Below, piece by piece: positions 1 through 8,003 of a stretch of 64,000 bases of DNA. The translations under genes and the position numbers were made by a program. Source of the stretch: Dehalococcoidia bacterium (GTDB taxonomy: Bacteria; Chloroflexota; Dehalococcoidia; SpSt-223); contig JANWZD010000007.1 of NCBI GenBank assembly GCA_025054935.1, positions 93,513 through 157,512 of the forward strand. The letters run 5' to 3'. Each line of letters opens with the position of its first letter. Position 1 is the stretch's first letter. The notes under the pieces are model-generated. The model ran no database searches and was not told the DNA's origin. It saw nothing but the letters and a program-made list of their open reading frames with translations.

Positions 1-1
1 C

Positions 2-1732
2 CAGCGCGGCAATCGATCGGCAGGCGGCCAGCACGGCAGCCAAGGCGGCCAGCCCGGCGCGCCGAGCGGCAGTCCCGATGCCTTCCGGGAGATGCTCGAG
101 CGGCTGGCGCAGCGCAAGCTCGAGTATCTCGACCAGCTGCCCAGCGACCTCGGCGGTCAGATCAAAGCGCTCTCCGAATACGAGTTCATGGACCCGACCG
201 CGCGCCAGCAGTTCCAAGAGCTGCTCGAAATGCTGCAGAAGCACATGCTGAACAACATGTTCCGCGGCATGCAGCAGGCACTTCAGAGCATGACGCCCCA
301 GCAGCGCCAAGGGCTGCGCGACATGCTGCGCGATCTCAACCAGATGCTGCGCGACGCGGCGATGGGGCAGCGCCCGAACTTTGAGCAGTTCATGCAGCGC
401 CACGGCCACTTCTTCCCGCCCGGGATCTCCAGCCTCGAAGAGCTGCTGGAGCATCTCGCCCGGTCGATGGCGCAGATGCAGTCGCTTCTCAACAGCATGT
501 CGCCTGAGCAGCGAGAGCAGCTGCAGAGCGCTATGGAAGGGCTGCTCAGCGACCCCGAACTGCGCGAGCAGCTCACCGAGCTCTCGCTGATGCTCCAGCA
601 GCTGATGCCTGGCCAGTTTCTGCCCCAGCGCTATCCCTTCCGGGGCGACGACTCGCTCACCTTTGAGCAAGCGATGCGCCTGATGGAGCAGCTGCAGGAG
701 ATGGACGAACTGGAGCGCGACCTCAAGTCCGTCCGTGACTACCAAGACCTCGAGGCGATTGACCCGGACCGGGTGCGCGAACTGCTCGGCGAGGAAGAAG
801 CCACCGGCCTCGAGGACCTGCGGTCGCTCGCCCAGACCCTAGAAGAGGCGGGGCTGGTTGAGCGCCAAGACGGCAAACTGCAGCTCACTCCCCGCGCGAT
901 CCGCAAGATCGGCGACAAAGCGCTGCGCGACATCTTCAGCAACCTGAAGCGCAACGGCTTCGGGAACCATCAGGTGCGCGAGCAGCGGGGCGTCGGCGGC
1001 GAGCGGCTGGACGAGACCAAGCCGTATGAATTCGGCGACCCGATGCAGATTGACATCGGCCGCACCGTCATGAACAGCGTCATCCGCTCTGGCAGAGGGA
1101 CGCCGCTTCGTCTTCATCCCGAGGATTTCGAGGTCTACCGCAACGAACTCGCCACTCAGTCGGCGACGGTGCTGCTCCTCGACATGAGCCGCTCGATGCT
1201 GCTGCGCGGCTGCTTCCTCGCCGCTAAGAAAGTGGCGATGGCGCTCGAGAGCCTGATCAAAACCCAATACCCCAAGGACCAGCTGCTCGTTGTCGGCTTC
1301 TCCTACATCGCCCGTGAACTGAAGGCCGACACCCTCACCTCCCTCTCTTGGGAGGAGTACGAGTACGGCACAAACCTCCAGCACGGCCTCCAGCTCGCCC
1401 GCGAGTGGCTTGCAAAGTCACGCTCGGTCAACAAGGAGATCATTGTCATCACCGACGGCGAGCCGACAGCGCACTTCGAGGGTCCCCGCGTCTCCTTCGC
1501 CTATCCGCCGACCTTCCGCACCATTCAAGAGACACTGAAAGAAGTGCGCCGCTGCACGAAGGAGCGGATCGTCATCAACACCTTCATGCTCGAAACAGGC
1601 GAATATTTGATGAGCTTTGTCGAGCAGATGACGAAGATCAACCGCGGTCGCGCCTTCTACGCCACGCCCGATAAGCTCGGCGAGTACGTCCTCGTCGACT
1701 ACGTCACCAACAAGAGCAAGCGCATCCGCTAG
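2..1732 (+). CDS. VWA (CoxE-like) domain protein, 5' end outside window
   Basis: Likely a metal-dependent protein-binding protein of the von Willebrand A type, the class that often partners MoxR-family AAA ATPases. The reading frame stays open to the left edge of the window with a Gln/Gly/Ser-rich stretch before the first ATG (92), so the gene probably starts upstream and only the C-terminal part is here. Counting from that ATG, residues 1-240 are helical and very rich in Gln, Met, Leu and Glu; a VWA domain follows from about residue 355 with an intact MIDAS motif DMSRS (364-368) and a later TDGEP metal-ligand segment. The gene ends about 95 bp before the ridA-like gene. The partner ATPase, if present, would lie to the left. 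Family call is firm, biological role is not known. Confidence 0.85.
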   Translation, partial: QRGNRSAGGQHGSQGGQPGAPSGSPDAFREMLERLAQRKLEYLDQLPSDLGGQIKALSEYEFMDPTARQQFQELLEMLQKHMLNNMFRGMQQALQSMTPQQRQGLRDMLRDLNQMLRDAAMGQRPNFEQFMQRHGHFFPPGISSLEELLEHLARSMAQMQSLLNSMSPEQREQLQSAMEGLLSDPELREQLTELSLMLQQLMPGQFLPQRYPFRGDDSLTFEQAMRLMEQLQEMDELERDLKSVRDYQDLEAIDPDRVRELLGEEEATGLEDLRSLAQTLEEAGLVERQDGKLQLTPRAIRKIGDKALRDIFSNLKRNGFGNHQVREQRGVGGERLDETKPYEFGDPMQIDIGRTVMNSVIRSGRGTPLRLHPEDFEVYRNELATQSATVLLLDMSRSMLLRGCFLAAKKVAMALESLIKTQYPKDQLLVVGFSYIARELKADTLTSLSWEEYEYGTNLQHGLQLAREWLAKSRSVNKEIIVITDGEPTAHFEGPRVSFAYPPTFRTIQETLKEVRRCTKERIVINTFMLETGEYLMSFVEQMTKINRGRAFYATPDKLGEYVLVDYVTNKSKRIR

Positions 1733-1828
1733 CGCCGCCGCGGGAGAGGGAGACGCCAGCGACTGTTGACGCTCCCCCTTCTTTTCCGCGACCCTTCCGC
1801 TCGGCGAATTTCGGGAGGGCAAGACGGC

Positions 1829-2227
1829 ATGAGCGAAAAGGAGATCATCAATCCCGGCTGGGAGCATTTCCGAAAGCTAACCTTCTCCCCCGCCGTCCGG
1901 CGCGGCAACTTGCTCTTCATCTCCGGCACCACCGCCACCGACGACGAAGGCAATCTCGTCGGCGAAGGCGATATCGTCGCTCAGACGCGCCAGATTTTCC
2001 TCCGCATCGGCAAAATTCTCGAAGCCGCTGGCGCAACCTACGATGACATTGTCATGACGACAGACTACATCACGACGACCGAAGGGTATCGTGCTACCGC
2101 CGACGTTCGCCGAGAGTTCTTCAAGAACGGTTTCCCCGCCTCGACCGGCGTCATCGTCGCCGGGCTCCTCCGCAAAGGCGCCTTGATCGAGATCGACGCC
2201 GTCGCTGTTCTGCCGGACTCAAAGTGA
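1829..2227 (+). CDS. RidA family reactive-intermediate deaminase-like protein
   Basis: A 132-residue protein of the RidA/YjgF/Rid superfamily, which hydrolyses enamine/imine intermediates released by PLP enzymes. The ATG at 1829 is chosen because a GGGAGGG ribosome-binding site lies 8 bp upstream and the protein then begins at the usual point; an in-frame ATG further upstream (1766) would add a non-conserved tail. Family-like features are a C-terminal IEIDAVAVLP strand and a central TTDYITT segment. The usual catalytic Arg of archetypal RidA (in an RxxxxxxxLP context) is not evident, so it may be one of the Rid subfamilies of unknown substrate. Its stop overlaps the GTG of the next gene by 4 bp, implying translational coupling with a MaoC-like dehydratase. 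Confidence 0.85.
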   Translation: MSEKEIINPGWEHFRKLTFSPAVRRGNLLFISGTTATDDEGNLVGEGDIVAQTRQIFLRIGKILEAAGATYDDIVMTTDYITTTEGYRATADVRREFFKNGFPASTGVIVAGLLRKGALIEIDAVAVLPDSK

Positions 2228-2706
2228 CCGACGAAAAGTATTTCGAAGACTTTCGGATCGGCGATCGTTTTCGGGTGCCGTCGAAAACCATCAATGAAGC
2301 GCACTTTCTGCTCTTCTCGGCGATCACCGGCGACACCCATCCCATCCATTACGACGTCGAATATGCCAAGACCACCCGCTTCGGTCGTCCGGTCGCTCAC
2401 GGCTACCTTGTCACCGTGCTCACCGCAATGGGCGCGAGCAACCTGAACTGGGCGATCGAGCAGACCATTGTCGCCTTCGTTGAGCAGTCCTCCCGCTTCC
2501 TCAAGCCTGTCTTCGTCGGCGACACCCTCACGCCGCAGGGCGAAGTGATCGAATTGATCCCGGGGCGCCGGCAAGGGACAGTGAAGTTTCGAACGTGGGT
2601 CACCAACCAGCACGGCGATATCGTCCTCGAAGGGACGCAAACGTATCTCATCAAGCGGCGGCAGCCGCTGGATAGTGCCGCTGACGGGTCGGCGTCGCCC
2701 GCGTAG
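2224..2706 (+). CDS. MaoC-like hotdog-fold dehydratase
   Basis: A 160-residue single-hotdog protein of the MaoC / R-specific enoyl-CoA hydratase group. The hallmark hydratase motif, an Asp followed five residues on by His (ITGDTHPIHYD, about residues 34-44), is intact, and the family's FGRPVAHG turn follows. Such proteins hydrate or dehydrate enoyl-CoA-type substrates as dimers in the cytoplasm. It starts at a GTG that overlaps the TGA of the RidA-like gene (GTGA), so the two are almost certainly co-translated; the pairing suggests a small catabolic module. A GC hairpin (arms 2697-2703 and 2709-2715) spans the stop codon but has no T tract. Substrate is not predictable from the sequence. Confidence 0.88.
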   Translation: MTDEKYFEDFRIGDRFRVPSKTINEAHFLLFSAITGDTHPIHYDVEYAKTTRFGRPVAHGYLVTVLTAMGASNLNWAIEQTIVAFVEQSSRFLKPVFVGDTLTPQGEVIELIPGRRQGTVKFRTWVTNQHGDIVLEGTQTYLIKRRQPLDSAADGSASPA

Positions 2707-2877
2707 TCCGCGGGCGAGCTGTCAGCTTACCGCGGCTCCGCCCTGACCGTCCTCACCGCTCGACCCCATTCCGCGGGCTGCCGCTCACGCACCGCTTCTC
2801 CGGCAAGGCGACTGCCGAGCGGGCGCGATGCAGGCAGCCTTCTCCAAACTAGGGCGCAGAACGCCGGGAAAGCGCCG

Positions 2878-3414
2878 TCAGCGGCCGGTGAGCCGCCGCC
2901 AGAGCGACTTCCCGGCGCCTTTGGCGGCAGGTTCATCGTCCATCAGATGCGCCGGCGCTTCCAGCTCCCAATCGTCAGGACGGCGCGGCGGGGTGTTCTC
3001 AGGAGAAGGGGGCGGGCTGGACGCGTGCGGCGCGGCCGCAGCCGGCGCTTCCTGGCCGCGCAGCTGCGCCACCATTCGCCGCAGCGCTTCCAATTCCACT
3101 TCCCAGCCGCTGCGGGCCAGTTCCATCCGCTCATTATCGAGGGCAAGCAGGTACGCCTTATGCTTCATCCCGATGTAGGCGCCCTCGAGACGGTTCAGCT
3201 GCTTGACGAGCGACTCCTCATCGGTCTCTGCCTCGCCTTGCCGACGAAGCTCCGCGAGGCCGGTGAAGAGCGCGAGCCGCACTCCCTCTTCTTCCGTCAA
3301 CCCCCGCTCGGCGAAGAGGTCGAGCATGGCGCGGTAGTCCTCTTCAAGGATATCGATCGCAATGCGACGCGCCGGCTGGCCGAGGAGGCTGGCTCGAATC
3401 TCGGGTATCTGCAC
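2878..3414 (-). CDS. Hypothetical protein with coiled coil and basic C-terminus
   Basis: A 178-residue protein I do not recognise. It starts at GTG (3414), supported by a strong GGAGGAGG ribosome-binding site. Residues 15-55 look like compact helices (IAIDILEEDYRAMLDLF...), residues about 65-118 are a heptad-like charged coiled coil, and 120-178 form a low-complexity Ala/Pro-rich tail ending in a basic WRRLTGR segment. No signal peptide or membrane segment is visible. It is divergent from clpS with only 62 bp between starts, so the two may share a control region. Codon use matches its neighbours, so it looks like a genuine gene. Function unknown. Confidence 0.75.
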   Translation of the reverse strand: MQIPEIRASLLGQPARRIAIDILEEDYRAMLDLFAERGLTEEEGVRLALFTGLAELRRQGEAETDEESLVKQLNRLEGAYIGMKHKAYLLALDNERMELARSGWEVELEALRRMVAQLRGQEAPAAAAPHASSPPPSPENTPPRRPDDWELEAPAHLMDDEPAAKGAGKSLWRRLTGR

Positions 3415-3439
3415 GGGGTCCCTCCTCCGGCATCAGAAC

Positions 3440-3468
3440 TTGCCCTCGTTCAAGAGGTTTTCAATAAT
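3440..3468 (+). promoter_or_regulatory. Predicted sigma-70-type promoter of clpS, leaderless
   Basis: A TTGCCC hexamer (3440-3445) and an AATAAT hexamer (3463-3468) are separated by 17 bp. The -10 element ends 8 bp before the clpS ATG and there is no Shine-Dalgarno sequence between them, so transcription should begin at or very near the start codon, giving a leaderless mRNA. Confidence 0.55.
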
Positions 3469-3476
3469 CGTACTCG

Positions 3477-3773
3477 ATGCCGGCACACGCATTGATCACC
3501 GAAACCGCTCCAGCAACGAGGCACTGGAGCGAAGTGCTCCCGCCCTACCGGGTCATCCTTCATAACGACGACGTCAATTCGATGGACTACGTCGTCGCCG
3601 TGCTGCTCCGCGCTATCCCTGGCCTCTCTCCTGAGCAGGCAGTGGCCATTATGCTCGAGGCGCACCATACCGGCCGCGCCACCGTCATCATCTGCCCCTT
3701 GGAGCAAGCGGAGCTGTATCGCGACCGGCTCGAGAGCGCGGGGCTCACCAGCACGATCGAGCCCGCCACGTAA
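3477..3773 (+). CDS. clpS: ATP-dependent Clp protease adaptor ClpS
   Basis: ClpS binds N-degron substrates and delivers them to the ClpA/ClpC-ClpP protease. The 98-residue length is normal. The family core begins at PPYRVILHNDDVN (22-34): Asn30 and Asp31 correspond to the residues that hold the substrate alpha-amino group, and His63 (in EAHHTG) matches the third pocket residue. The N-terminal 20 residues are the usual flexible extension. The start has no ribosome-binding site and sits directly behind a -10 element. Six bases separate it from the next gene, a kinase-like protein, suggesting co-transcription. No clpA/clpC is in the window. Confidence 0.93.
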   Translation: MPAHALITETAPATRHWSEVLPPYRVILHNDDVNSMDYVVAVLLRAIPGLSPEQAVAIMLEAHHTGRATVIICPLEQAELYRDRLESAGLTSTIEPAT

Positions 3774-3778
3774 GCGCG

Positions 3779-4483
3779 ATGGTCCCCGAGAGCGCCCTTC
3801 GCATCCTGCGCGACGCCGAACTGGCCAATCGGCAGCCCGTCCTGTGGGGGTCGAACGGCGTGTGGCTTGTTGAGCTGCTCCATGAGGGAGTAGCAGCAGG
3901 ACGCGCGATCTACAAGCCGCGCGCCGGCGAGGCGCCGCTGTGGGATTTTCCCGATGGCACTCTCTACCGCCGCGAGTACGCCGCCTACCTGACCTCTCGA
4001 GCGCTTGGCTGGGCGTTCGTCCCCCCGACGGTCATCCGCGACGGGCCGCTCGGTGTCGGCTCGGTCCAATGGTATATCGAGCATGAAAGCGGGCTGACCG
4101 CTCTCCGGGACTGCCTTCTCGACCAACTCCGGCTCATCGCGCTCTTCGACTACCTGACCAACAACGCCGACCGGAAGGCGGCGCACTGTCTTCTCGACCG
4201 CAACGGCCGCGTCTGGGCGATCGATCACGGCCTAACGTTCCACTGCGAGCCGAAGCAGCGCACGGTTCTTTCTCAGTTCTTTGGGAAGCCGGTCCCGGCC
4301 GAAGAACTCGCGCGGTTACGGCGATGGCGGAACGACACGGCGGCAGTCACGCGGTTGCGCCGTGCCCTCGGCGACCTTCTCGCCCCCGCAGAGGTGGACG
4401 ACTTCTTCAAGCGGCTCGACCGCGTGCTCGAGCGCGGGGTCATCCCGGAAGGCCGCGGCAGAAGCGCGTGGTATTGGTGGTAA
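3779..4483 (+). CDS. PI3/PI4-kinase-like (SCO1664 family) protein
   Basis: A 234-residue protein resembling the actinobacterial SCO1664 family, distantly related to phosphatidylinositol kinases and HipA-type kinases. Visible kinase-like elements are a candidate ATP-binding Lys46 in AIYKPR, the catalytic-loop-like segment DYLTNNADRK (124-133) and the metal-binding IDHG segment (148-151, the counterpart of DFG). Length is typical of the family. It follows clpS after 5 bp and its stop abuts, with no intervening base, the stop of the convergent zinc-ribbon gene. In other genomes related genes sit next to clpS-independent phosphatase-like genes, so its partner and substrate cannot be inferred; activity may be on a protein or lipid. 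Confidence 0.75.
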   Translation: MVPESALRILRDAELANRQPVLWGSNGVWLVELLHEGVAAGRAIYKPRAGEAPLWDFPDGTLYRREYAAYLTSRALGWAFVPPTVIRDGPLGVGSVQWYIEHESGLTALRDCLLDQLRLIALFDYLTNNADRKAAHCLLDRNGRVWAIDHGLTFHCEPKQRTVLSQFFGKPVPAEELARLRRWRNDTAAVTRLRRALGDLLAPAEVDDFFKRLDRVLERGVIPEGRGRSAWYWW

Positions 4484-5653
4484 TCAGGGCGCGCGCTGCG
4501 GATTTTCGAGCGCGCCCGCGCTCAGCCATTCCGCAAGGTTCAGCAGCCGCGTCGCCACGAAGGCGGTTTCGCCGGGGCGCCGCTCCTTGCGCTCAAACGG
4601 CTGCACCTTCCCCTCGAACAGATCCGCGATCCAGAGCTCCAGCCGGTCGCCAGCGGCGCGCACGAGCAGCGGGTCATACGCGCCGAGCGCCACCTCGGTG
4701 AGGCTTGCCTTTCCGGTCGCCCAGTCATCAAGCAGCGTCAGCATCCGCCCCGTCGGCACAAAGCCCGGACAGCGGCGCGGCCGGAAGTGACTGAGCACTC
4801 GCCCGATAAGCGCAAAGCCGTCGGCCGGCCCATCGAGAGGCACCGGCGGCATCGCGCCGTCCGGACCAGCGAGAAAGGAGGCCCGCACCTCTTCATCGGC
4901 TAGCTGATCGCCCAGCGCAACCATCAGGTCATACCACGGTTCGCCGCCGGCGCCCCATGCAATCTCCGGATTGTCCCGAAAGTAGGTGCAGGTCGGCTCG
5001 AAGAAGCCCACTTCGTCATGGAAGCAGCGAACGCAGAACCGGTCCACGAGCCGCCGCGGATCAAGCAGAGGGGGAGCAGAGAGAAAGCGAACCAGCCACT
5101 CCCCCACCCAGCTGAGCACCCGCGGCGGCTTCGGCCGGGCGGCGCCGCTTGCTAACGAATCGCCAAGGCTGAGCAATGCCCCAACCGTAAGCGCAAGACG
5201 CGAGGCAAGCAGCCGGTAGAGGCCGGCAGGATGGGTGAACTGCTCCAAGGAGTACAGTTCGGCTGCGACATAGACCTCTTGCCCCTCGACTCGCCGCCGA
5301 AAACGAGGCCGAGGGTCGAGGCCGATCGCCGCACACCACCGATCGAGGAGCCGCCGGACGCGCGGCGGGTCGAGCGCGGTCCAGCTGATCTCGAGCGCCA
5401 CCTCTTCGCGGACAGCGCCGGGCAGCACGCGGACTGCCCACGCCGGCTCGGCGACCGTCTCCGTCACCCCCCGCTCTTCGAGAAAAACATTCAGTCCCCA
5501 TGCGCCGAGCAGCTGGTGAGCCGAGTGGATCGGCGGACTGTCGCGATGGCAGCGCGGGCACGCCCCGTTCTCCTCCCCCGCGCGCGACCAACGCCCGCAG
5601 TAGAGGCAGAGATGGTCGTGGATCTCCCCTTCTGGACCTGGTGAGGCGAGCAT
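4484..5653 (-). CDS. Hypothetical protein with N-terminal zinc ribbon
   Basis: A 389-residue cytoplasmic protein I cannot assign. Near the N-terminus two CxxC knuckles (CLYC about 17-20 and CPRC about 32-35) form a likely zinc ribbon; a second Cys pair, CVRC (about 215), occurs mid-protein. The rest is a mixture of helices and strands rich in Trp, Leu and Arg with no transmembrane segment or recognisable catalytic motif. It is convergent with the kinase-like gene, their stop codons being directly adjacent. The upstream 126 bp separates it from the small gene in the same direction. Zinc binding is an inference from spacing; function is unknown. Confidence 0.7.
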   Translation of the reverse strand: MLASPGPEGEIHDHLCLYCGRWSRAGEENGACPRCHRDSPPIHSAHQLLGAWGLNVFLEERGVTETVAEPAWAVRVLPGAVREEVALEISWTALDPPRVRRLLDRWCAAIGLDPRPRFRRRVEGQEVYVAAELYSLEQFTHPAGLYRLLASRLALTVGALLSLGDSLASGAARPKPPRVLSWVGEWLVRFLSAPPLLDPRRLVDRFCVRCFHDEVGFFEPTCTYFRDNPEIAWGAGGEPWYDLMVALGDQLADEEVRASFLAGPDGAMPPVPLDGPADGFALIGRVLSHFRPRRCPGFVPTGRMLTLLDDWATGKASLTEVALGAYDPLLVRAAGDRLELWIADLFEGKVQPFERKERRPGETAFVATRLLNLAEWLSAGALENPQRAP

Positions 5654-5779
5654 TACCGGATTGTACTTCCTCTCCGAGGAAGAAGATGCGCTCGTCTGCG
5701 CGCGGAAACAGAAAGCGGGCCGACCGCCAGCGGAACTGTTGCGCTGGGCGCCGCCCGCTCTCAGAACAGCGCCGGTCAG

Positions 5780-6007
5780 TTACGCGGCAAGCCGCGCTAG
5801 GTCGCGATCCAGCGCGCGCTCGATCGCGTCAAGGAGTGCCAACGTCTTGGCGCGGCGCTCTTTCCAATCGATCTCAACCGGCTTCACGCCAGCCTGAACA
5901 AGCGCCTCGCGGATCACATTCCGCGCCTCGGCCTTGCCAAGTTGATCGACTAGATCGAGATACCGCTGCGCCCGTCCCTCAGGACGCTCCATGGTTGCAT
6001 CAGCCAT
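5780..6007 (-). CDS. Small helical hypothetical protein
   Basis: A 75-residue, mainly helical, charged protein with no recognised domain. The ATG at 6007 has a good AGGGAGAA ribosome-binding site 8 bp upstream. The sequence alternates acidic and basic residues and ends in a helix rich in Leu/Ala/Arg. Upstream lie a TAGGAT -10-like element and three helically phased direct repeats resembling Pho boxes, which makes regulated expression plausible. Its function is unknown; small size and lack of a hydrophobic segment suggest a cytosolic binding protein. Confidence 0.65.
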   Translation of the reverse strand: MADATMERPEGRAQRYLDLVDQLGKAEARNVIREALVQAGVKPVEIDWKERRAKTLALLDAIERALDRDLARLAA

Positions 6008-6045
6008 GAGACGTTCTCCCTGAACCAGTCGAGAGGTTTACCAAA

Positions 6046-6110
6046 TCCTATCGATTTCTTCACTGCAGCTCTGTTAGTGGCTCGATGGACTTCTGTTAGC
6101 GCTGTGTTAG
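6046..6110 (-). promoter_or_regulatory. Putative activator site: phased TGTTAG direct repeats plus -10
   Basis: Three copies of TGTTAG begin at 6072, 6094 and 6105 on the + strand (CTAACA on the coding strand of the small gene), offsets of 22 and 11 bp, that is whole helical turns on one DNA face. A TAGGAT-like -10 (6046-6051) lies about 20 bp downstream of the nearest copy. The unit is close to the TTAACA-type half-site used by PhoP/PhoB response regulators. The outermost copy overlaps the end of the cobalamin-binding-protein gene. Confidence 0.45.
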
Positions 6111-7030
6111 AACGTCAATCGACAGTAACTTCCGGCAGGCGCCAGGCCGGCGAAGGCCTCGGGATGCAAGATTTCAGCGACAAGCTCCAGGCTGTCCACG
6201 ATCCGCGGTCCCGGACGGCTGAGATACGAGTTCCCGTCGACGACGTAGACACGACCCGCGCGCACTGCCGGCACCGCTTCCCAGCCGGCAGGCCAGCGCA
6301 CCCGCCGCGCTTCGGTCATTGACCGCGCGAGATCAAAGCCGCACTGCGCAATGATGATCACCTCAGGCGCGAACGCAAGGACCTCCTGCCAGTCCACCAC
6401 CGTCGCATCCTGCCCTGGCCGGCCGACGTGATCGTCCCCGCCTGCGAGATGGACGATTTCCGGCGTCCAATGACCAGCCCGATAGGGCGGGTCGAGCCAT
6501 TCCAGCACGACAGTCCGCGGGCGGACGCGCAGGCCCGCGGCGATCGTCGCGACGCGGCCAATCCGACGGTATGCCTCGTCGACCAGCGCGCACGCGCGCT
6601 CTTCGGTTCCCGTGACGCGCCCCACCAGCAGGATGTTGTCGAGCACATCGTGCAGATGGTGCGGATTGAGCGACACTATCTGGGGATCGCCGAAGGACGG
6701 GGCGGCAACGCAGACGCGATCGAAGGAGACCGCACAGACATCGCAGACCTGCTGCGTCAAGATCAGGTCGGGACGGAGTGTTTCGAGCAAGGCGCGGTCG
6801 AGGTCGTAGAGGGTCCCCTCGTTCTGCAGCGCGTCGCGCACGGCGATATCGATCTCAAGCGCGGTGAGCGACTCGTGCTTCACCAGACTGTACGTTGCGC
6901 GCGGTTTGGTGGCGGCCGCTTCGGGGTAGTCGCACTCGTGCGTGACTGCCACGAGACGATCGCCAAGACCAAGGGCATAGACAATCTCAGTCGCGCTCGG
7001 CAGTAACGAGACAATTCGCTGGGGGACCAT
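6107..7030 (-). CDS. BtuF-like cobalamin-binding protein without signal peptide
   Basis: A 307-residue protein of the helical-backbone (TroA/BtuF-type) metal/cofactor-binding superfamily, of the subtype annotated as cobalamin-binding protein. It opens with RIVSLLPSATEI (5-16), the characteristic first strand and helix, and keeps the family's long central helix and second Rossmann-like lobe. There is no signal peptide or lipobox, unlike periplasmic or lipoprotein BtuF, so it is probably cytoplasmic; such forms are common outside transport operons. Start ATG 7030 has an AGGAGG site. No btuC/btuD gene is nearby. It may bind corrinoids in the cell, which fits the several B12-type genes in this window, but ligand identity is inference. 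Confidence 0.82.
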   Translation of the reverse strand: MVPQRIVSLLPSATEIVYALGLGDRLVAVTHECDYPEAAATKPRATYSLVKHESLTALEIDIAVRDALQNEGTLYDLDRALLETLRPDLILTQQVCDVCAVSFDRVCVAAPSFGDPQIVSLNPHHLHDVLDNILLVGRVTGTEERACALVDEAYRRIGRVATIAAGLRVRPRTVVLEWLDPPYRAGHWTPEIVHLAGGDDHVGRPGQDATVVDWQEVLAFAPEVIIIAQCGFDLARSMTEARRVRWPAGWEAVPAVRAGRVYVVDGNSYLSRPGPRIVDSLELVAEILHPEAFAGLAPAGSYCRLTF

Positions 7031-7118
7031 CCTCGTGCCTCCTTTTTTCAGCCTACCCGAGATGCGGGATAGCGCGCGAATCGTGCCACGGTGTAGGATG
7101 GCACGCTGAGGAAGGACG

Positions 7119-8003
7119 ATGCGGCACGACGTTTTCGGGCTCGGCTGGTTCGTGCGCCGGTCGCCGGAGCCGGCCGTGCTGCGGCACTTCTACGGCGAGA
7201 TCATCGGCCTGCCGACGCTCCGCGAAGGCGAGGTCAGCGCCTATTGGGCAGGCGAGACGATGGCGCTCGAAATCGCCCCCGGCGGCCGGATTGCGCCGAC
7301 GTACCGTGACCGTGCCGAGGCACCGTGCGTTCCGGTCTTCCGCGTCGTCTCGATGAACCGGATTGTGGAACGACTGAAGAGCGCGGGCGTCACGTTCCTG
7401 AACGAGCCGTTCGAGCGTCCGCACTCTGTTTTCGCCTACTTTCTTGACCCGGCTGGGAACGTCACGGGCTTGGCCGAACGGCGGCGGACCAGCCCGCGGC
7501 CCGAAGATATCGAGGCATGGCGCCGATGGGATAGCGGCCGGCTGACCATCCCGGGGGTCGGTGCTCTCCCGCCTCATCTGCTGCCGCTCGGCTGGGTGGT
7601 GCTCCGCTGCGCCGATGTCGAGCGGGTGGCGCAGTTTTTCCGCGACGTCGTCGGCCTCGAGGTGTCGCACCGAACGAAGGACTCCGTCGTTTTCGTCGCC
7701 GGCGAGATGACGCGGATCGAAATCGCGCCGGGCGGGACCCCTCAGCCCCTGCCGGCCAGCCACGCCGATGTCACCGACACCTTTGTGCTGCGCGTCGCCG
7801 ATGCCGATCGCTGCGCCGCCGAATTCCGCAGCGCCGGAGCGCAGGTCGTTACTCCGCCGTTCGATGTTCCGCACGGCCGGGTCGCCTACTTTGCTGACCC
7901 GGAAGGACACCTCTTTGGGATCCAGAGCCGGCTCCCCTCTTCTCCGCGGCCAGAAGATCGCGAGGCGCTCGCGCGCTTGGAACGACTGCGACGGAGCGGC
8001 TGA
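7119..8003 (+). CDS. Two-module VOC (glyoxalase/dioxygenase fold) protein
   Basis: A 294-residue protein made of two vicinal-oxygen-chelate modules, roughly residues 1-125 and 145-280. Each has the beta-alpha-beta-beta-beta pattern with a FYGEIIGL or FFRDVVGL helix and a matching end strand (YFLDPAGN, YFADPEGH). The module ends carry the typical second-site acidic positions poorly, so metal ligands cannot be confirmed. VOC proteins include glyoxalase I, extradiol dioxygenases and resistance proteins. A GAGGAAGGA ribosome-binding site precedes the ATG. The stop overlaps the proposed CTG start of the following MFS gene, so the pair may act together, for example modification plus export of a small molecule. 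Confidence 0.85.
   Translation: MRHDVFGLGWFVRRSPEPAVLRHFYGEIIGLPTLREGEVSAYWAGETMALEIAPGGRIAPTYRDRAEAPCVPVFRVVSMNRIVERLKSAGVTFLNEPFERPHSVFAYFLDPAGNVTGLAERRRTSPRPEDIEAWRRWDSGRLTIPGVGALPPHLLPLGWVVLRCADVERVAQFFRDVVGLEVSHRTKDSVVFVAGEMTRIEIAPGGTPQPLPASHADVTDTFVLRVADADRCAAEFRSAGAQVVTPPFDVPHGRVAYFADPEGHLFGIQSRLPSSPRPEDREALARLERLRRSG

Noticed and set aside
7031..7118. Cobalamin riboswitch upstream of the BtuF-like gene
   Set aside because: Gap is too short and lacks a B12-box-like sequence.
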